Below, piece by piece: positions 1-6,043 of a DNA stretch of 10,400 nt. The notes beneath the pieces were generated by a model. The model was not told the DNA's origin, did no database searches, and saw only the letters and a list, made by a program, of their open reading frames with translations. The translations under genes were made by a program, and so were the position numbers. The stretch spans positions 1-10,400 of the forward strand of contig CAZTTQ010000029.1 of NCBI GenBank assembly GCA_964616135.1. Reading direction: 5' to 3'. How positions within the stretch are numbered: position 1 is the stretch's first letter; every line of letters starts with the position of its first letter. The DNA is from JAJYIV01 sp964616135 (GTDB lineage Bacteria > Patescibacteriota > Patescibacteriia > UBA9934 > GWF2-40-263).

Positions 1-474
1 CTCCTTGGGGTCGCTCCAGCCGGCGCGGATCTTCACGGACAGGGGAACCGTGATGGCGGCCTTCACGGCGCGGACGATTTCGGCGGCGAGCGCCGGTTCC
101 TTCATGAGCGCGGCGCCGTTGAAGTTGTGCACCAGCTTGTAGACCGGGCAGCCCATGTTGATGTCGAAGCCTTCCGGGTGGTGTTCCTTTTCAATGATGC
201 GGGCGGCTTCGGCCATCACCTTGGGGTCGGAGCCGAAGATTTGTTGGACCAACGGGCGTTCGTCCGGGTGGATGTCGGTCATGCCGAGGGTCTTCTCGTT
301 CCCGCGAACGACGGCTTCCGCCGACACCATCTCGCGGAACATCACAAGCGGCCGGCCTTCCGGAGAAGGCGGCGTGACGGCCCGGACGACTTGGCAGAAC
401 GCCGAGTCGGTCATGTCGGCCATCGGGGAGAGGGCGACGATGGGGCGGCCGAGTTGGTTCCAGTCGAGCTTCAT
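1..474 (-). CDS. dus: tRNA-dihydrouridine synthase, N-terminal part (cut by window edge)
   Basis: FMN-dependent enzyme of the Dus family, which uses NADPH to reduce specific uridines in tRNA to dihydrouridine in the cytoplasm. The 158 visible residues read in one frame from ATG at 474 to base 1. They show the family's N-terminal TIM-barrel signatures: PMADMTD at 17-23 (FMN-binding loop), QQIFGSDP at 77-84, the catalytic-loop motif NMGCP at 106-110 with the expected active-site Cys109, and VKIRAGW at 147-153 with the conserved Lys148. The C-terminal half lies outside the window, so the DusA/B/C subfamily cannot be set. No Shine-Dalgarno sequence precedes the ATG; a promoter lies 11 nt upstream, suggesting a near-leaderless transcript. 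A helicase gene lies upstream on the same strand but is separated by its own terminator, so dus is probably transcribed alone. Confidence 0.93.
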   Translation of the reverse strand, partial: MKLDWNQLGRPIVALSPMADMTDSAFCQVVRAVTPPSPEGRPLVMFREMVSAEAVVRGNEKTLGMTDIHPDERPLVQQIFGSDPKVMAEAARIIEKEHHPEGFDINMGCPVYKLVHNFNGAALMKEPALAAEIVRAVKAAITVPLSVKIRAGWSDPKE

Positions 475-485
475 AGCGATGCGGA

Positions 486-514
486 ATCCTACCCCATTTT
501 TTGCCGAAGATCAA
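486..514 (-). promoter_or_regulatory. Sigma70-type promoter of dus
   Basis: Minus strand: -35 TTGATC (514-509), 17-nt spacer, -10 TAGGAT (491-486). The -10 ends 11 nt before the dus ATG, so transcription would start about 5 nt before the codon, and no SD is present. The spacer and -10 share the 12-mer AAAATGGGGTAG with the helicase promoter at 2858-2886. Confidence 0.6.
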
Positions 515-525
515 GCCCATGCCCT

Positions 526-554
526 CGTCATTGCGAGCGGAGCGAAGCAATCTC
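526..554. repeat. REP-like palindromic element, copy 1
   Basis: An imperfect palindrome whose outer blocks are CATTGCGAG (529-537) and GAAGCAATCTC (544-554). The same two blocks occur in inverted orientation at 2898-2930. This type of CATTGCGAG...GAAGCAATCTC element is, from general knowledge, scattered through intergenic regions of many bacterial genomes. Here it lies between the helicase terminator and the dus promoter. Confidence 0.7.
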
Positions 555-558
555 TTGG

Positions 559-600
559 AAAAGAAAGCCCCGCCCGCGGACCGTGTGTCCGAGGGCGGGG
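559..600 (-). terminator. Rho-independent terminator after the helicase gene
   Basis: On the minus strand an 8-bp stem CCCCGCCC / GGGCGGGG (600-593 with 575-568) encloses a second short stem GGAC/GTCC and is followed by the T-rich tail CTTTCTTTT (567-559). It starts 8 nt after the helicase stop codon. Confidence 0.85.
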
Positions 601-608
601 GAGAGGGT

Positions 609-2783
609 TCACTTCTTCTTGTTGCGCTTGCTCTCCTTGAGAGTTCCGAGGAACCCGGGCCATCCGCCGTTCTTCTTCCAGACGGAGGTGTAGATGGTGT
701 TCGGTGCCGAGTGAAGTTTTGGGTCCTTTGGACGGCCGTAGCGGTACTCCGTCCTATTCGTCAAATGGAGACGTTGGGCAGCGGCGGACGCTTCCTCCCA
801 GGTTGAATAGTAGGTAGTCTCGGTTCCCAAGAAGCCGTACCACCCACCCCTTTGTTTCCATACGGATGCGTAGAGGCGGTGAGGGATTGACGTGAGCCGG
901 GCATCCTCCCTGTATCGAATCTTGTACTCCTCGTATGTTTTGATCCCTAATCTGCGCGCAGCAAGTGAGGCTTCCTCCCATGTTGGATAGAAATTAACTC
1001 CTGCGGGGTTCCCAGAAAAAAAACCTCGCCACTTGCCGTTTTGCTCCCAGACGTCTTTGTAAACGACATGGGGACTTCCAGGAAGCCTGCTGTCCTTTCT
1101 GCGTTCTAGTTTGAATTGGCGAGAGTTCTCGATCCCCTGCTTTCTTACAGCCGCAGAAGCCTCCTCCCATGTTGGATAGAAAACGTCGGCATTTCCCAAG
1201 AAACCTCTCCAGCGCCCCTTATTTCGCCAGACAGAAGCGTAGGTGACGTGCGGCTGGGATGGAAGTCGACGGTTCTCTCGAGATCGGCGTCCATACTCCT
1301 TTCGTGTTTTTACACCCATTCTTCTGACTTCCGCGGATGCTTCCTCCCAGGTTTCGTACTTTTCCAGTAGATCTGGTTCTTCCGTCGGGTGTGACACAAT
1401 CTCGATGACCGGACGGATATTTTCCGGCAGTTCGGGGGTCGGTGGCGGTGGATTGCCTCCTCGTTCCCAGTCGACCAGAATTCCACGTTCGCGTACCTCC
1501 TGGCCTTCCGTGCCGTAGAGCGCGACTGCCGTCAGCGGCTGCAGGCGCGCGTTGTCCTCGAAGTGCGCGTCCAGCATGAGGGCGGTCTTGCCCGGCGTGT
1601 CTTTGTTCAGACGGAGGACGCGGCCGAGCGGCTGGTCGTAGGGAATCCGCAGCTTGGTGAGCTTGAGCATCATGCAGATCTCGGCGATTGGCACGTCCAA
1701 GCCTTCGCGGAGCACCATCACGGAGGTCAGCAGCTTCAGCTGTCCGTTCCGGTACGCCTTGAGCAGTTCCTGCCGCTCCTTTGGGCGCGTCATGTGGCTG
1801 ATGACGGCTGCGGGCACGCCGGCGTTCGCGACGGCGTTCGCCAAGTACTCGGCGCTCGTCACGTTCGGGCAGACCGCGATCGCATGCTTCTCAGGCAGGT
1901 CGTATTCCCCCTGCCTATAGAGCTGCACGATGGTCTTGGTCATGTCCGCCCAGTTCTTCTGCAGGGCCTTGTTCAGCGCCGTCGGCGCGTAGTCCAGGCC
2001 CGCCTCGCTTTGGGCCAGGGGGATATTTCCCAGTTCGAAGTTGAACCGGATCCGTCCCCAGGCCAGCGGCGAGAGCCATTGGTTGTTGATCCCCCAGCGC
2101 GTTGTGCGCTCGTCGATCTTCGGACCGAAATGCGCGGACGCAAAACGGTTCGGATCGCCGTACAGGAGGCGGCCGTTATCCATCACGACCTTGACGTACC
2201 CACGGCGGCGCTTGACCCCGATGTGGTCGGGAGTCGCCGTAAGACCCAGGATCATGGACGTGGGGAACGACGCCAAGGCATCCTGCGCGTCGTCCGTATA
2301 GGCCCAGTGGCACTCGTCGCACACGATGAACTTCGGCTTGAATTCCCGCGCCAGCATGCCGGCGTTGAGAACCAGGCTCTTGTACGTCGTGACGAGCGTG
2401 CCGCTGCCGCCCGTGCCGCGGACGGCGACGATCTCATCCTCCTGGTCGCCACGGATCGCGGTGAGGGAGGACAGGTGCTCGACGGGTCGTCCAAGCCGGT
2501 TGGCCAGGGCACGTGCCGTCTGCTCGACCAGGACCTTGGTAGGCACCACGATCAGACAGTTCATATCCCTGGCGATGCCGACGAGGTTGGAGAACGTGCG
2601 GGTCTTCCCAAGGCCCGTGGCGTGTACGACGTGGGCCCGCTGTTCACCTGCGTGCAACCACTCGCTGACGCGCTCGATCGCCTCCGCCTGATAGGGACGG
2701 AGTTCCTTGCGGTGCCGGGAACGGCCCCGCAGGAAGGATTGGATCTCTTCACGAAACACGCGCCTTGATGACTTGGCATTCAT
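609..2783 (-). CDS. SF2 DEAD/DEAH-type helicase with four C-terminal PHINT-like repeats
   Basis: Predicted ATP-dependent nucleic-acid translocase or helicase, 724 aa, cytoplasmic. The motor shows RPYQAEAI (29-36), Walker A ATGLGKT (55-61), motif II DECH (156-159), motif III TAT (182-184), motif V around REGLDVP (359-365) and motif VI QPLGRVLR (384-391), so both RecA-like lobes look intact. No nuclease or methylase motif is seen. After a Pro-rich linker (444-452) come four tandem repeats starting at Y/S-TWEEAS (TWEE at 478, 538, 601, 661) and ending W-x-GFLG or GFF; each also contains a R-x-x-x-P(H/N) core and a Y-x-x-VW motif. They resemble the phage-integrase repeat unit (PHINT_rpt, recalled, not searched), a presumed DNA-binding module. 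ATG 2783 is chosen because AAGGAGGA lies 7 nt upstream; in-frame extension to 2876 would run into the promoter. The repeats are richer in AT than the motor. Function in repair, mobile-element biology or defence is undetermined. Confidence 0.9.
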   Translation of the reverse strand: MNAKSSRRVFREEIQSFLRGRSRHRKELRPYQAEAIERVSEWLHAGEQRAHVVHATGLGKTRTFSNLVGIARDMNCLIVVPTKVLVEQTARALANRLGRPVEHLSSLTAIRGDQEDEIVAVRGTGGSGTLVTTYKSLVLNAGMLAREFKPKFIVCDECHWAYTDDAQDALASFPTSMILGLTATPDHIGVKRRRGYVKVVMDNGRLLYGDPNRFASAHFGPKIDERTTRWGINNQWLSPLAWGRIRFNFELGNIPLAQSEAGLDYAPTALNKALQKNWADMTKTIVQLYRQGEYDLPEKHAIAVCPNVTSAEYLANAVANAGVPAAVISHMTRPKERQELLKAYRNGQLKLLTSVMVLREGLDVPIAEICMMLKLTKLRIPYDQPLGRVLRLNKDTPGKTALMLDAHFEDNARLQPLTAVALYGTEGQEVRERGILVDWERGGNPPPPTPELPENIRPVIEIVSHPTEEPDLLEKYETWEEASAEVRRMGVKTRKEYGRRSRENRRLPSQPHVTYASVWRNKGRWRGFLGNADVFYPTWEEASAAVRKQGIENSRQFKLERRKDSRLPGSPHVVYKDVWEQNGKWRGFFSGNPAGVNFYPTWEEASLAARRLGIKTYEEYKIRYREDARLTSIPHRLYASVWKQRGGWYGFLGTETTYYSTWEEASAAAQRLHLTNRTEYRYGRPKDPKLHSAPNTIYTSVWKKNGGWPGFLGTLKESKRNKKK
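777..1362 (-). repeat. Four tandem ~180-bp coding repeats in the helicase gene
   Basis: The core GC(T/C)TCCTCCCA, coding for the TWEEAS segment, recurs on the plus strand at 790, 970, 1159 and 1339, with periods of 180, 189 and 180 bp. The extra 9 bp come from the inserted residues around 590-598 of the protein. The units are diverged at DNA level outside this core, so this is an old protein-level duplication rather than a fresh DNA expansion. Confidence 0.85.
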
Positions 2784-2790
2784 TTCGTTT

Positions 2791-2798
2791 TCCTCCTT
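2791..2798 (-). promoter_or_regulatory. Strong ribosome binding site fixing the helicase start
   Basis: AAGGAGGA on the minus strand, 7 nt before ATG 2783. It decides the start against the longer in-frame reading that begins at 2876. Confidence 0.85.
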
Positions 2799-2857
2799 CA
2801 ATAGGTTTGCTTCCTCGATTGCGATAGAGCGTTTTCCCACCCAATGCGGGACGCGCG

Positions 2858-2886
2858 AATCTACCCCATTTTCCACGTTTTGTCAA
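2858..2886 (-). promoter_or_regulatory. Sigma70-type promoter of the helicase gene
   Basis: Minus strand: perfect -35 TTGACA (2886-2881), 17-nt spacer, -10 TAGATT (2863-2858). Transcription would begin near 2851, leaving a leader of about 68 nt that carries the strong SD. The spacer end and -10 (AAAATGGGGTAG) match the dus promoter. Confidence 0.75.
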
Positions 2887-2897
2887 TAGATTATGGG

Positions 2898-2930
2898 GAG
2901 ATTGCTTCGTCGCTACGCTCCTCGCAATGT
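2898..2930. repeat. REP-like palindromic element, copy 2 (inverted)
   Basis: GAGATTGCTTC (2898-2908) and CTCGCAATG (2921-2929) are the inverse complements of the outer blocks of the element at 526-554; the middle differs by a few inserted bases. It lies between the divergent promoters of the helicase and thioredoxin-like genes. Confidence 0.7.
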
Positions 2931-2946
2931 CGAGAAGGGGAAAGGG

Positions 2947-2974
2947 CTGACAGCTTTTCGGCATGTGCTACACT
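2947..2974 (+). promoter_or_regulatory. Promoter of the thioredoxin-like/VKOR operon
   Basis: -35 CTGACA (2947-2952), 16-nt spacer ending in the extended -10 element TGC, and -10 TACACT (2969-2974). The -10 ends 9 nt before ATG 2984 and there is no SD, so the message is probably leaderless. Confidence 0.55.
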
Positions 2975-2983
2975 GGCCGCATT

Positions 2984-3385
2984 ATGAAAGCACAATCCTC
3001 CTCTTCCTCCCTTATCCTCTTCGGCTTGGCCGGGTTGGCCGTGGTCGGCCTGCTTGCCTACGTCGTGACCCGCCCCAGCGTTCCGTCCACGTACGACGCC
3101 TTCGCCCAGTGCCTTTCGGACAAGGGCGTAAAAATGTACGGCGCGTGGTGGTGCCCGCATTGCCAGGCGCAGAAAAAGTTGTTCGGCACCGCGTTCAAAA
3201 AGATCAACTACGTGGAATGCTCGCCGGCCAATACCAAGACCATGTCCGCCCAGTGCAAGGCCGACGGCATCGAGGGGTATCCGACGTGGGTGTTCGGGGA
3301 CAATACCCGCGCGTCCGGGGAGCAGACGTTTGCCGACCTGTCGCTTAAGACCGGCTGCGTGGTTCCGCCGGCCCCTACGAACTAG
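2984..3385 (+). CDS. Membrane-anchored thioredoxin-like protein, VKOR partner
   Basis: Predicted thiol oxidoreductase of 133 aa. A short Ser-rich N-terminus leads into one hydrophobic segment (about 9-28), acting as a membrane anchor or uncleaved signal, and the rest should face outside the cytoplasm. The thioredoxin-like domain carries WWCPHC with the redox pair Cys57/Cys60 and a GYP turn with the probable cis-proline Pro100. Four further cysteines (43, 79, 91, 125) may form structural or shuttle disulfides. In cyanobacteria and some other bacteria such a domain is fused to VKOR; here it is the adjacent gene, three bases upstream of VKOR, so it is probably the partner that VKOR reoxidises. 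ATG 2984 is preferred over the upstream in-frame ATG at 2963, which lies inside the promoter and would put a charged stretch before the membrane segment. Confidence 0.88.
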   Translation: MKAQSSSSSLILFGLAGLAVVGLLAYVVTRPSVPSTYDAFAQCLSDKGVKMYGAWWCPHCQAQKKLFGTAFKKINYVECSPANTKTMSAQCKADGIEGYPTWVFGDNTRASGEQTFADLSLKTGCVVPPAPTN

Positions 3386-3388
3386 CCT

Positions 3389-3865
3389 ATGTTCCGCCGC
3401 CTCCTGATCGCCGTGCTCGCCTTGTCCGCCGCCGGCTTCGCACTCGCGGCTTATTCCATGGCCCACAAGGTCGGATTCACCTCCGGTGCGTTTTGCGACA
3501 TCAACGCCACCTTTAACTGCGACGTGGTGAACAAGGGCCCGTATTCGGAAGTGGCCGGCATTCCGGTCGCTTTGCTCGGATTGATCGGGTACGCGTTTTT
3601 CGCCTTGTCCGCCTTCCTGAAGCTGCGCCAGCCCGCGGACAAGCAGGTGACGGCCTTCCTGCTATACTCGTCGTTCTTCGGCCTGCTGTTCACGCTGTAT
3701 CTCACGGGCATTGAGGCGTTGGTCCTGCACGCGTTCTGTGTCATCTGCCTCACCTCGCAGGCGGTGATGCTCGCCTTATTCGCGTGCGCCGGCCGTTTGG
3801 CCTGGATGGAAGAACACCCGGTCCGGGGCCTCTTTAACCGCCTGTTCCGCAAGAACCTCGTATGA
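3389..3865 (+). CDS. Vitamin K epoxide reductase (VKOR) family membrane oxidoreductase
   Basis: Quinone-linked disulfide-generating enzyme of the membrane, 158 aa, the usual size of a single-domain bacterial VKOR. Four hydrophobic helices are visible at about 4-24, 57-79, 88-110 and 112-134. The family signature is complete: loop cysteines Cys36 and Cys44, the NCD...YSEVAGIPVA stretch with Ser53, and the quinone-side CVIC pair Cys117/Cys120. From the family, electrons from the neighbouring thioredoxin-like partner pass via the loop cysteines to the CxxC pair and then to quinone. It follows the partner gene after 3 nt without an SD of its own, and its TGA overlaps the next ATG, so all three genes are likely co-translated. 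A DsbA/DsbB pair is not seen in the window. Confidence 0.93.
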   Translation: MFRRLLIAVLALSAAGFALAAYSMAHKVGFTSGAFCDINATFNCDVVNKGPYSEVAGIPVALLGLIGYAFFALSAFLKLRQPADKQVTAFLLYSSFFGLLFTLYLTGIEALVLHAFCVICLTSQAVMLALFACAGRLAWMEEHPVRGLFNRLFRKNLV

Positions 3866-4110
3866 AAAACTCGGAGTTGAACCTGGAAACCGTGTTTGAG
3901 GAAATCGTCGAACGCGGACGGGAAGAAGGTGTCGAAAGCCATGAAGCCTTCCGCGACCTGGTAGAAGACGTCGTCGCCATGCACGCGGACGTCGGTTCCA
4001 TGGGGGACGACACGTCCTCCGCGGACGTCACCGAGCAGCTGATGGGCCGGTTCCCGGACTACCTGGCCGCCTTGGGCATGGACAGCATCCGGGACGAAGT
4101 GGATTTGTAG
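3862..4110 (+). CDS. Small acidic protein of unknown function, coupled to VKOR
   Basis: 82 residues, strongly acidic (many Asp/Glu, ending DEVDL), no cysteine, no signal peptide or membrane segment. The N-terminal ~45 residues look helical and the C-terminal part has a short motif GRFPDYLAALGM. I do not recognise the family. Its ATG overlaps the VKOR stop (ATGA), which argues for translational coupling and for a role with, or at least co-expression with, the disulfide pair. No terminator separates it from VKOR; a hairpin follows its stop. It could be a cytoplasmic accessory or regulator, but the sequence does not show this. Confidence 0.75.
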   Translation: MKNSELNLETVFEEIVERGREEGVESHEAFRDLVEDVVAMHADVGSMGDDTSSADVTEQLMGRFPDYLAALGMDSIRDEVDL

Positions 4111-4115
4111 GGAAA

Positions 4116-4131
4116 CGTAGAACGTAGAATC
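4116..4131 (+). repeat. Two tandem CGTAGAA heptamers, left border of the four-helix cassette
   Basis: CGTAGAA at 4116-4122 and 4123-4129, just after the stop of the small acidic gene. AACGTAGAATC (4121-4131) is the exact inverse complement of GATTCTACGTT at 4596-4606 on the far side of the four-helix gene. Confidence 0.7.
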
Positions 4132-4133
4132 AG

Positions 4134-4159
4134 CCCGCAGATCTCCTCTGCGGGCTTTG
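4134..4159 (+). terminator. Probable weak terminator after the VKOR operon
   Basis: A perfect 7-bp stem CCCGCAG (4134-4140) / CTGCGGG (4148-4154) with a 7-nt loop, followed only by CTTTG. The short T-run suggests partial termination. It lies inside the repeat-bordered cassette, upstream of the four-helix gene. Confidence 0.5.
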
Positions 4160-4173
4160 TAGAAACGACGCCT

Positions 4174-4539
4174 GTGAAATTCCGTTACGAGGAATTGGCA
4201 GTTACGGGCCTTGTCATCGAGTTCATTGAAGAGATCTACGGGTTGGCCGAACGATTTCCCGGTCAAGAACGATACGAATTAGCCTCGCAAATACGACGCG
4301 CAGCCCAATCCGTTTTGTTGAACATTGCCGAGGGATCTGCCCGAAACAGCAAGGCTGATTTTGCCCGCTTCCTCCAAATGTCACTCGGGTCTTTAACGGA
4401 AGTCCACGCGGCGTTGCTGATTGCTCGACGTCGGAAATATGTTTCCGAGGAAGAGTGGGATAAACTGGGAAAAATCATCGAACCCATTTGGTTCAAATTG
4501 TGCGCATTGCGCGATTCCCAACATATACGAGCCCATTGA
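4174..4539 (+). CDS. Four-helix-bundle protein (S23 / 23S rRNA-intervening-sequence type)
   Basis: 121 residues, almost entirely helical, matching the short four-helix-bundle family first known from intervening sequences in 23S rRNA genes (PF05635 by recall). Family hallmarks visible are the FRYEELAV start, the central LASQIRRAAQSVLLNIAEGSAR block (41-62), LQMSLGSLTEVHAALLIARR (67-86) and a final Trp-containing helix. The basic surface suggests nucleic-acid binding; related four-helix proteins include the Avd subunit of diversity-generating retroelements, but no reverse transcriptase is present here. GTG 4174 gives the usual family start (MKFRYEEL); no SD is seen. GC is about 52% by hand count over 4261-4380, lower than in neighbouring genes, and the gene is bordered by inverted CGTAGAA repeats, suggesting acquisition as a cassette. 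Confidence 0.88.
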   Translation: MKFRYEELAVTGLVIEFIEEIYGLAERFPGQERYELASQIRRAAQSVLLNIAEGSARNSKADFARFLQMSLGSLTEVHAALLIARRRKYVSEEEWDKLGKIIEPIWFKLCALRDSQHIRAH

Positions 4540-4560
4540 AATAGTCGTCGATTGTACGTT

Positions 4561-4606
4561 TTCTACGCTCTACAAGCGAGGCCTTCGGGCCGAGCGATTC
4601 TACGTT
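4561..4606 (+). repeat. Right border of the four-helix cassette: TTCTACG repeats and UUCG hairpin
   Basis: TTCTACG at 4561-4567 and 4598-4604 are inverse complements of the left-border heptamers. Between them is a hairpin GGCC-TTCG-GGCC (4580-4591) extended by tandem G/A mismatches and a GC closing pair (AGCGAGGCC ... GGCCGAGCG, 4575-4596). A similar sequence occurs on the minus strand at 9061-9081. Confidence 0.65.
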
Positions 4607-4608
4607 TT

Positions 4609-5976
4609 ATGAGACTCACCTTCCACGGCGCGACGGACGAAGTGACCGGCTCCTGCATGCTGCTTGAAGTTGCGGACAGCAACGGCAAGCCGCACCGCAT
4701 CGTCGTGGACGCGGGCATGATCCAAGGGGAGCGCCTCTGCGGGACCAAGAACTTGGTCCCGTTTGGCTTTGATCCCCGCACGGTGGAGGCCGTGTTCGTT
4801 ACGCATCCGCACGCGGACCACACCGGCCGCCTGCCGAAACTGATCCGCGACGGCTATGCCGGGAAGATCACCATGACGCGGCCGGGGTTGGCGCTGACGC
4901 GCATCGTGCTGGAGGACGCGTTCCACATCATGTCCGAGAACGCGGAGAAATGCGGCGACCCGCTGGTGTACTCGGAGGAAGACCTGGACACGCTGATTTC
5001 CCGTTCCGAAGGCGTCGGGTACCACCAGGCCGTTACGGTGGCGCCCGGCATCACGGTGACGTTCCATGACGCGGGCCACGTGCTGGGCTCCGCGTACATT
5101 TCCGTGGACGCGGAAGGGAAGCGCATCGTGTTTTCCGGCGACATCGGCAACGACAACGTACCCATCCTGCCGCCGACGGAACCTATTTCGCACGCGGACT
5201 TCGTGGTGTGCGAAGCCACCTACGGCGACCGCTTGCACGAGGGGCGGGAGGAACGCGTGCAAAAGCTGCGCGAGATTTTGGAGCGTACCGTCGCGCGCGG
5301 CGGCGTCCTTATGATCCCGTCGTTCTCGATTGAGCGCACACAGGAGCTGCTGTACGAATTGGACCAGATCCTGCTGCACGAAATGCGCCTCAACGCGCCG
5401 ATCTTTTTGGACAGCCCGATGGCGATCCGCGCGACGGAAATCTACCGCAACTTTTCCGAATACCTGCAGTTTGACGCCGACATCCTGAAGGAGGCCGACC
5501 GCGACTTCTTTTCCTTCCCGAACCTGCGGGAGACGCTGAACGTGGACGCGTCCAAGCAGATCAACGACGTCAAAGGTGCGAAGGTCATCATTGCCGGCAG
5601 CGGGATGATGACGGGCGGGCGCATCATGCACCACCTGACGCGCTACCTGTCGGACCCGAACAACGCGCTCCTCATCATCGGGTACCAAGCGGGCGGGACG
5701 CTCGGCCGGAAACTCTTCGACAAGGAAAAGCAGGTCATGATCTTCGGCAAGCCGGTCCAGGTGCGCTGCCAGATAGAGGCGATCGGTTCGTTCTCCGCCC
5801 ACGGCGACCGCGACAAGCTGACGCGCTGGCTGAAACCGGAAGAAGGCCCGGTGCCTAAAAAGATCCTGTTGTCCCACGGGGATCCTCCCGCCAAGCTCAA
5901 ATTCGCGGAGCACTTGCGCAAGGAATTGACGACGGAAGTCCTCATCCCGAGCGCGGGGGAAGTGTACGAACTCTAA
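4609..5976 (+). CDS. MBL-fold beta-CASP RNA-processing nuclease (CPSF73/RNase J-like group)
   Basis: Predicted zinc-dependent ribonuclease, 455 aa, cytoplasmic. Metallo-beta-lactamase motifs are all present: HPHADH (66-71), DAGHVLGS with His157, and GDIG with Asp178. The beta-CASP insertion carries motif A (CEATYGDR, acidic Glu202), motif B (GSFSAHGD, His398) and motif C (LSHGD, His423). These define the beta-CASP group that cleaves or trims RNA; the length and the C-terminal SFSAHGD block match the short prokaryotic CPSF73-like proteins rather than longer RNase J. ATG 4609 is chosen because MRLTFHGATDEVTGS is the usual family N-terminus; the in-frame extension to 4552 would translate the repeat. 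No SD is seen, and the start lies two bases after the repeat border. No clear terminator follows except a hairpin at 6044-6072 in the next leader. Confidence 0.92.
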   Translation: MRLTFHGATDEVTGSCMLLEVADSNGKPHRIVVDAGMIQGERLCGTKNLVPFGFDPRTVEAVFVTHPHADHTGRLPKLIRDGYAGKITMTRPGLALTRIVLEDAFHIMSENAEKCGDPLVYSEEDLDTLISRSEGVGYHQAVTVAPGITVTFHDAGHVLGSAYISVDAEGKRIVFSGDIGNDNVPILPPTEPISHADFVVCEATYGDRLHEGREERVQKLREILERTVARGGVLMIPSFSIERTQELLYELDQILLHEMRLNAPIFLDSPMAIRATEIYRNFSEYLQFDADILKEADRDFFSFPNLRETLNVDASKQINDVKGAKVIIAGSGMMTGGRIMHHLTRYLSDPNNALLIIGYQAGGTLGRKLFDKEKQVMIFGKPVQVRCQIEAIGSFSAHGDRDKLTRWLKPEEGPVPKKILLSHGDPPAKLKFAEHLRKELTTEVLIPSAGEVYEL

Positions 5977-6007
5977 GCCGGCGGCATTTTTCCGCGGGTC
6001 TCGACCC

Positions 6008-6019
6008 GTCAATATTGAC
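6008..6019. promoter_or_regulatory. Perfect 12-bp palindrome overlapping the ABC-exporter -35
   Basis: GTCAATATTGAC is a perfect dyad covering the first five bases of the -35 TTGACC. Flanking ACCCG/GACCCGC words add a larger imperfect repeat (GCGGGTC ... GACCCGC, 5993-6022). A repressor site is plausible, though part of the dyad is forced by the -35 itself. Confidence 0.4.
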
Positions 6020-6043
6020 CCGCAGGAGAAAAACCCGTAGATT
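6015..6043 (+). promoter_or_regulatory. Sigma70-type promoter of the ABC exporter
   Basis: -35 TTGACC (6015-6020), 17-nt spacer, -10 TAGATT (6038-6043), the same -10 hexamer as the helicase promoter. Start of transcription near 6050, with a leader of about 40 nt. Confidence 0.65.

Noticed and set aside
777..1362. CRISPR array or DNA minisatellite
   Set aside because: The ~180-bp periodicity is in frame and reflects repeated protein domains; there are no short identical repeats with unique spacers.
1563..2768. 401-codon open frame on the plus strand opposite the helicase motor
   Set aside because: Antisense to conserved helicase motifs, no domain, composition of a shadow frame.
609..2783. 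Restriction or other known anti-phage system built around the helicase
   Set aside because: No nuclease, methylase, PLD, TIR or other effector in the helicase or its neighbours; dus and thioredoxin-like genes are housekeeping types.
2784..2876. N-terminal extension of the helicase to 2876
   Set aside because: The extension covers the -10 of the promoter and lacks an SD; ATG 2783 has a near-perfect SD.
4174..4539. Avd subunit of a diversity-generating retroelement
   Set aside because: No reverse transcriptase, template repeat or variable repeat is visible in the window; the S23-type family is the simpler match.
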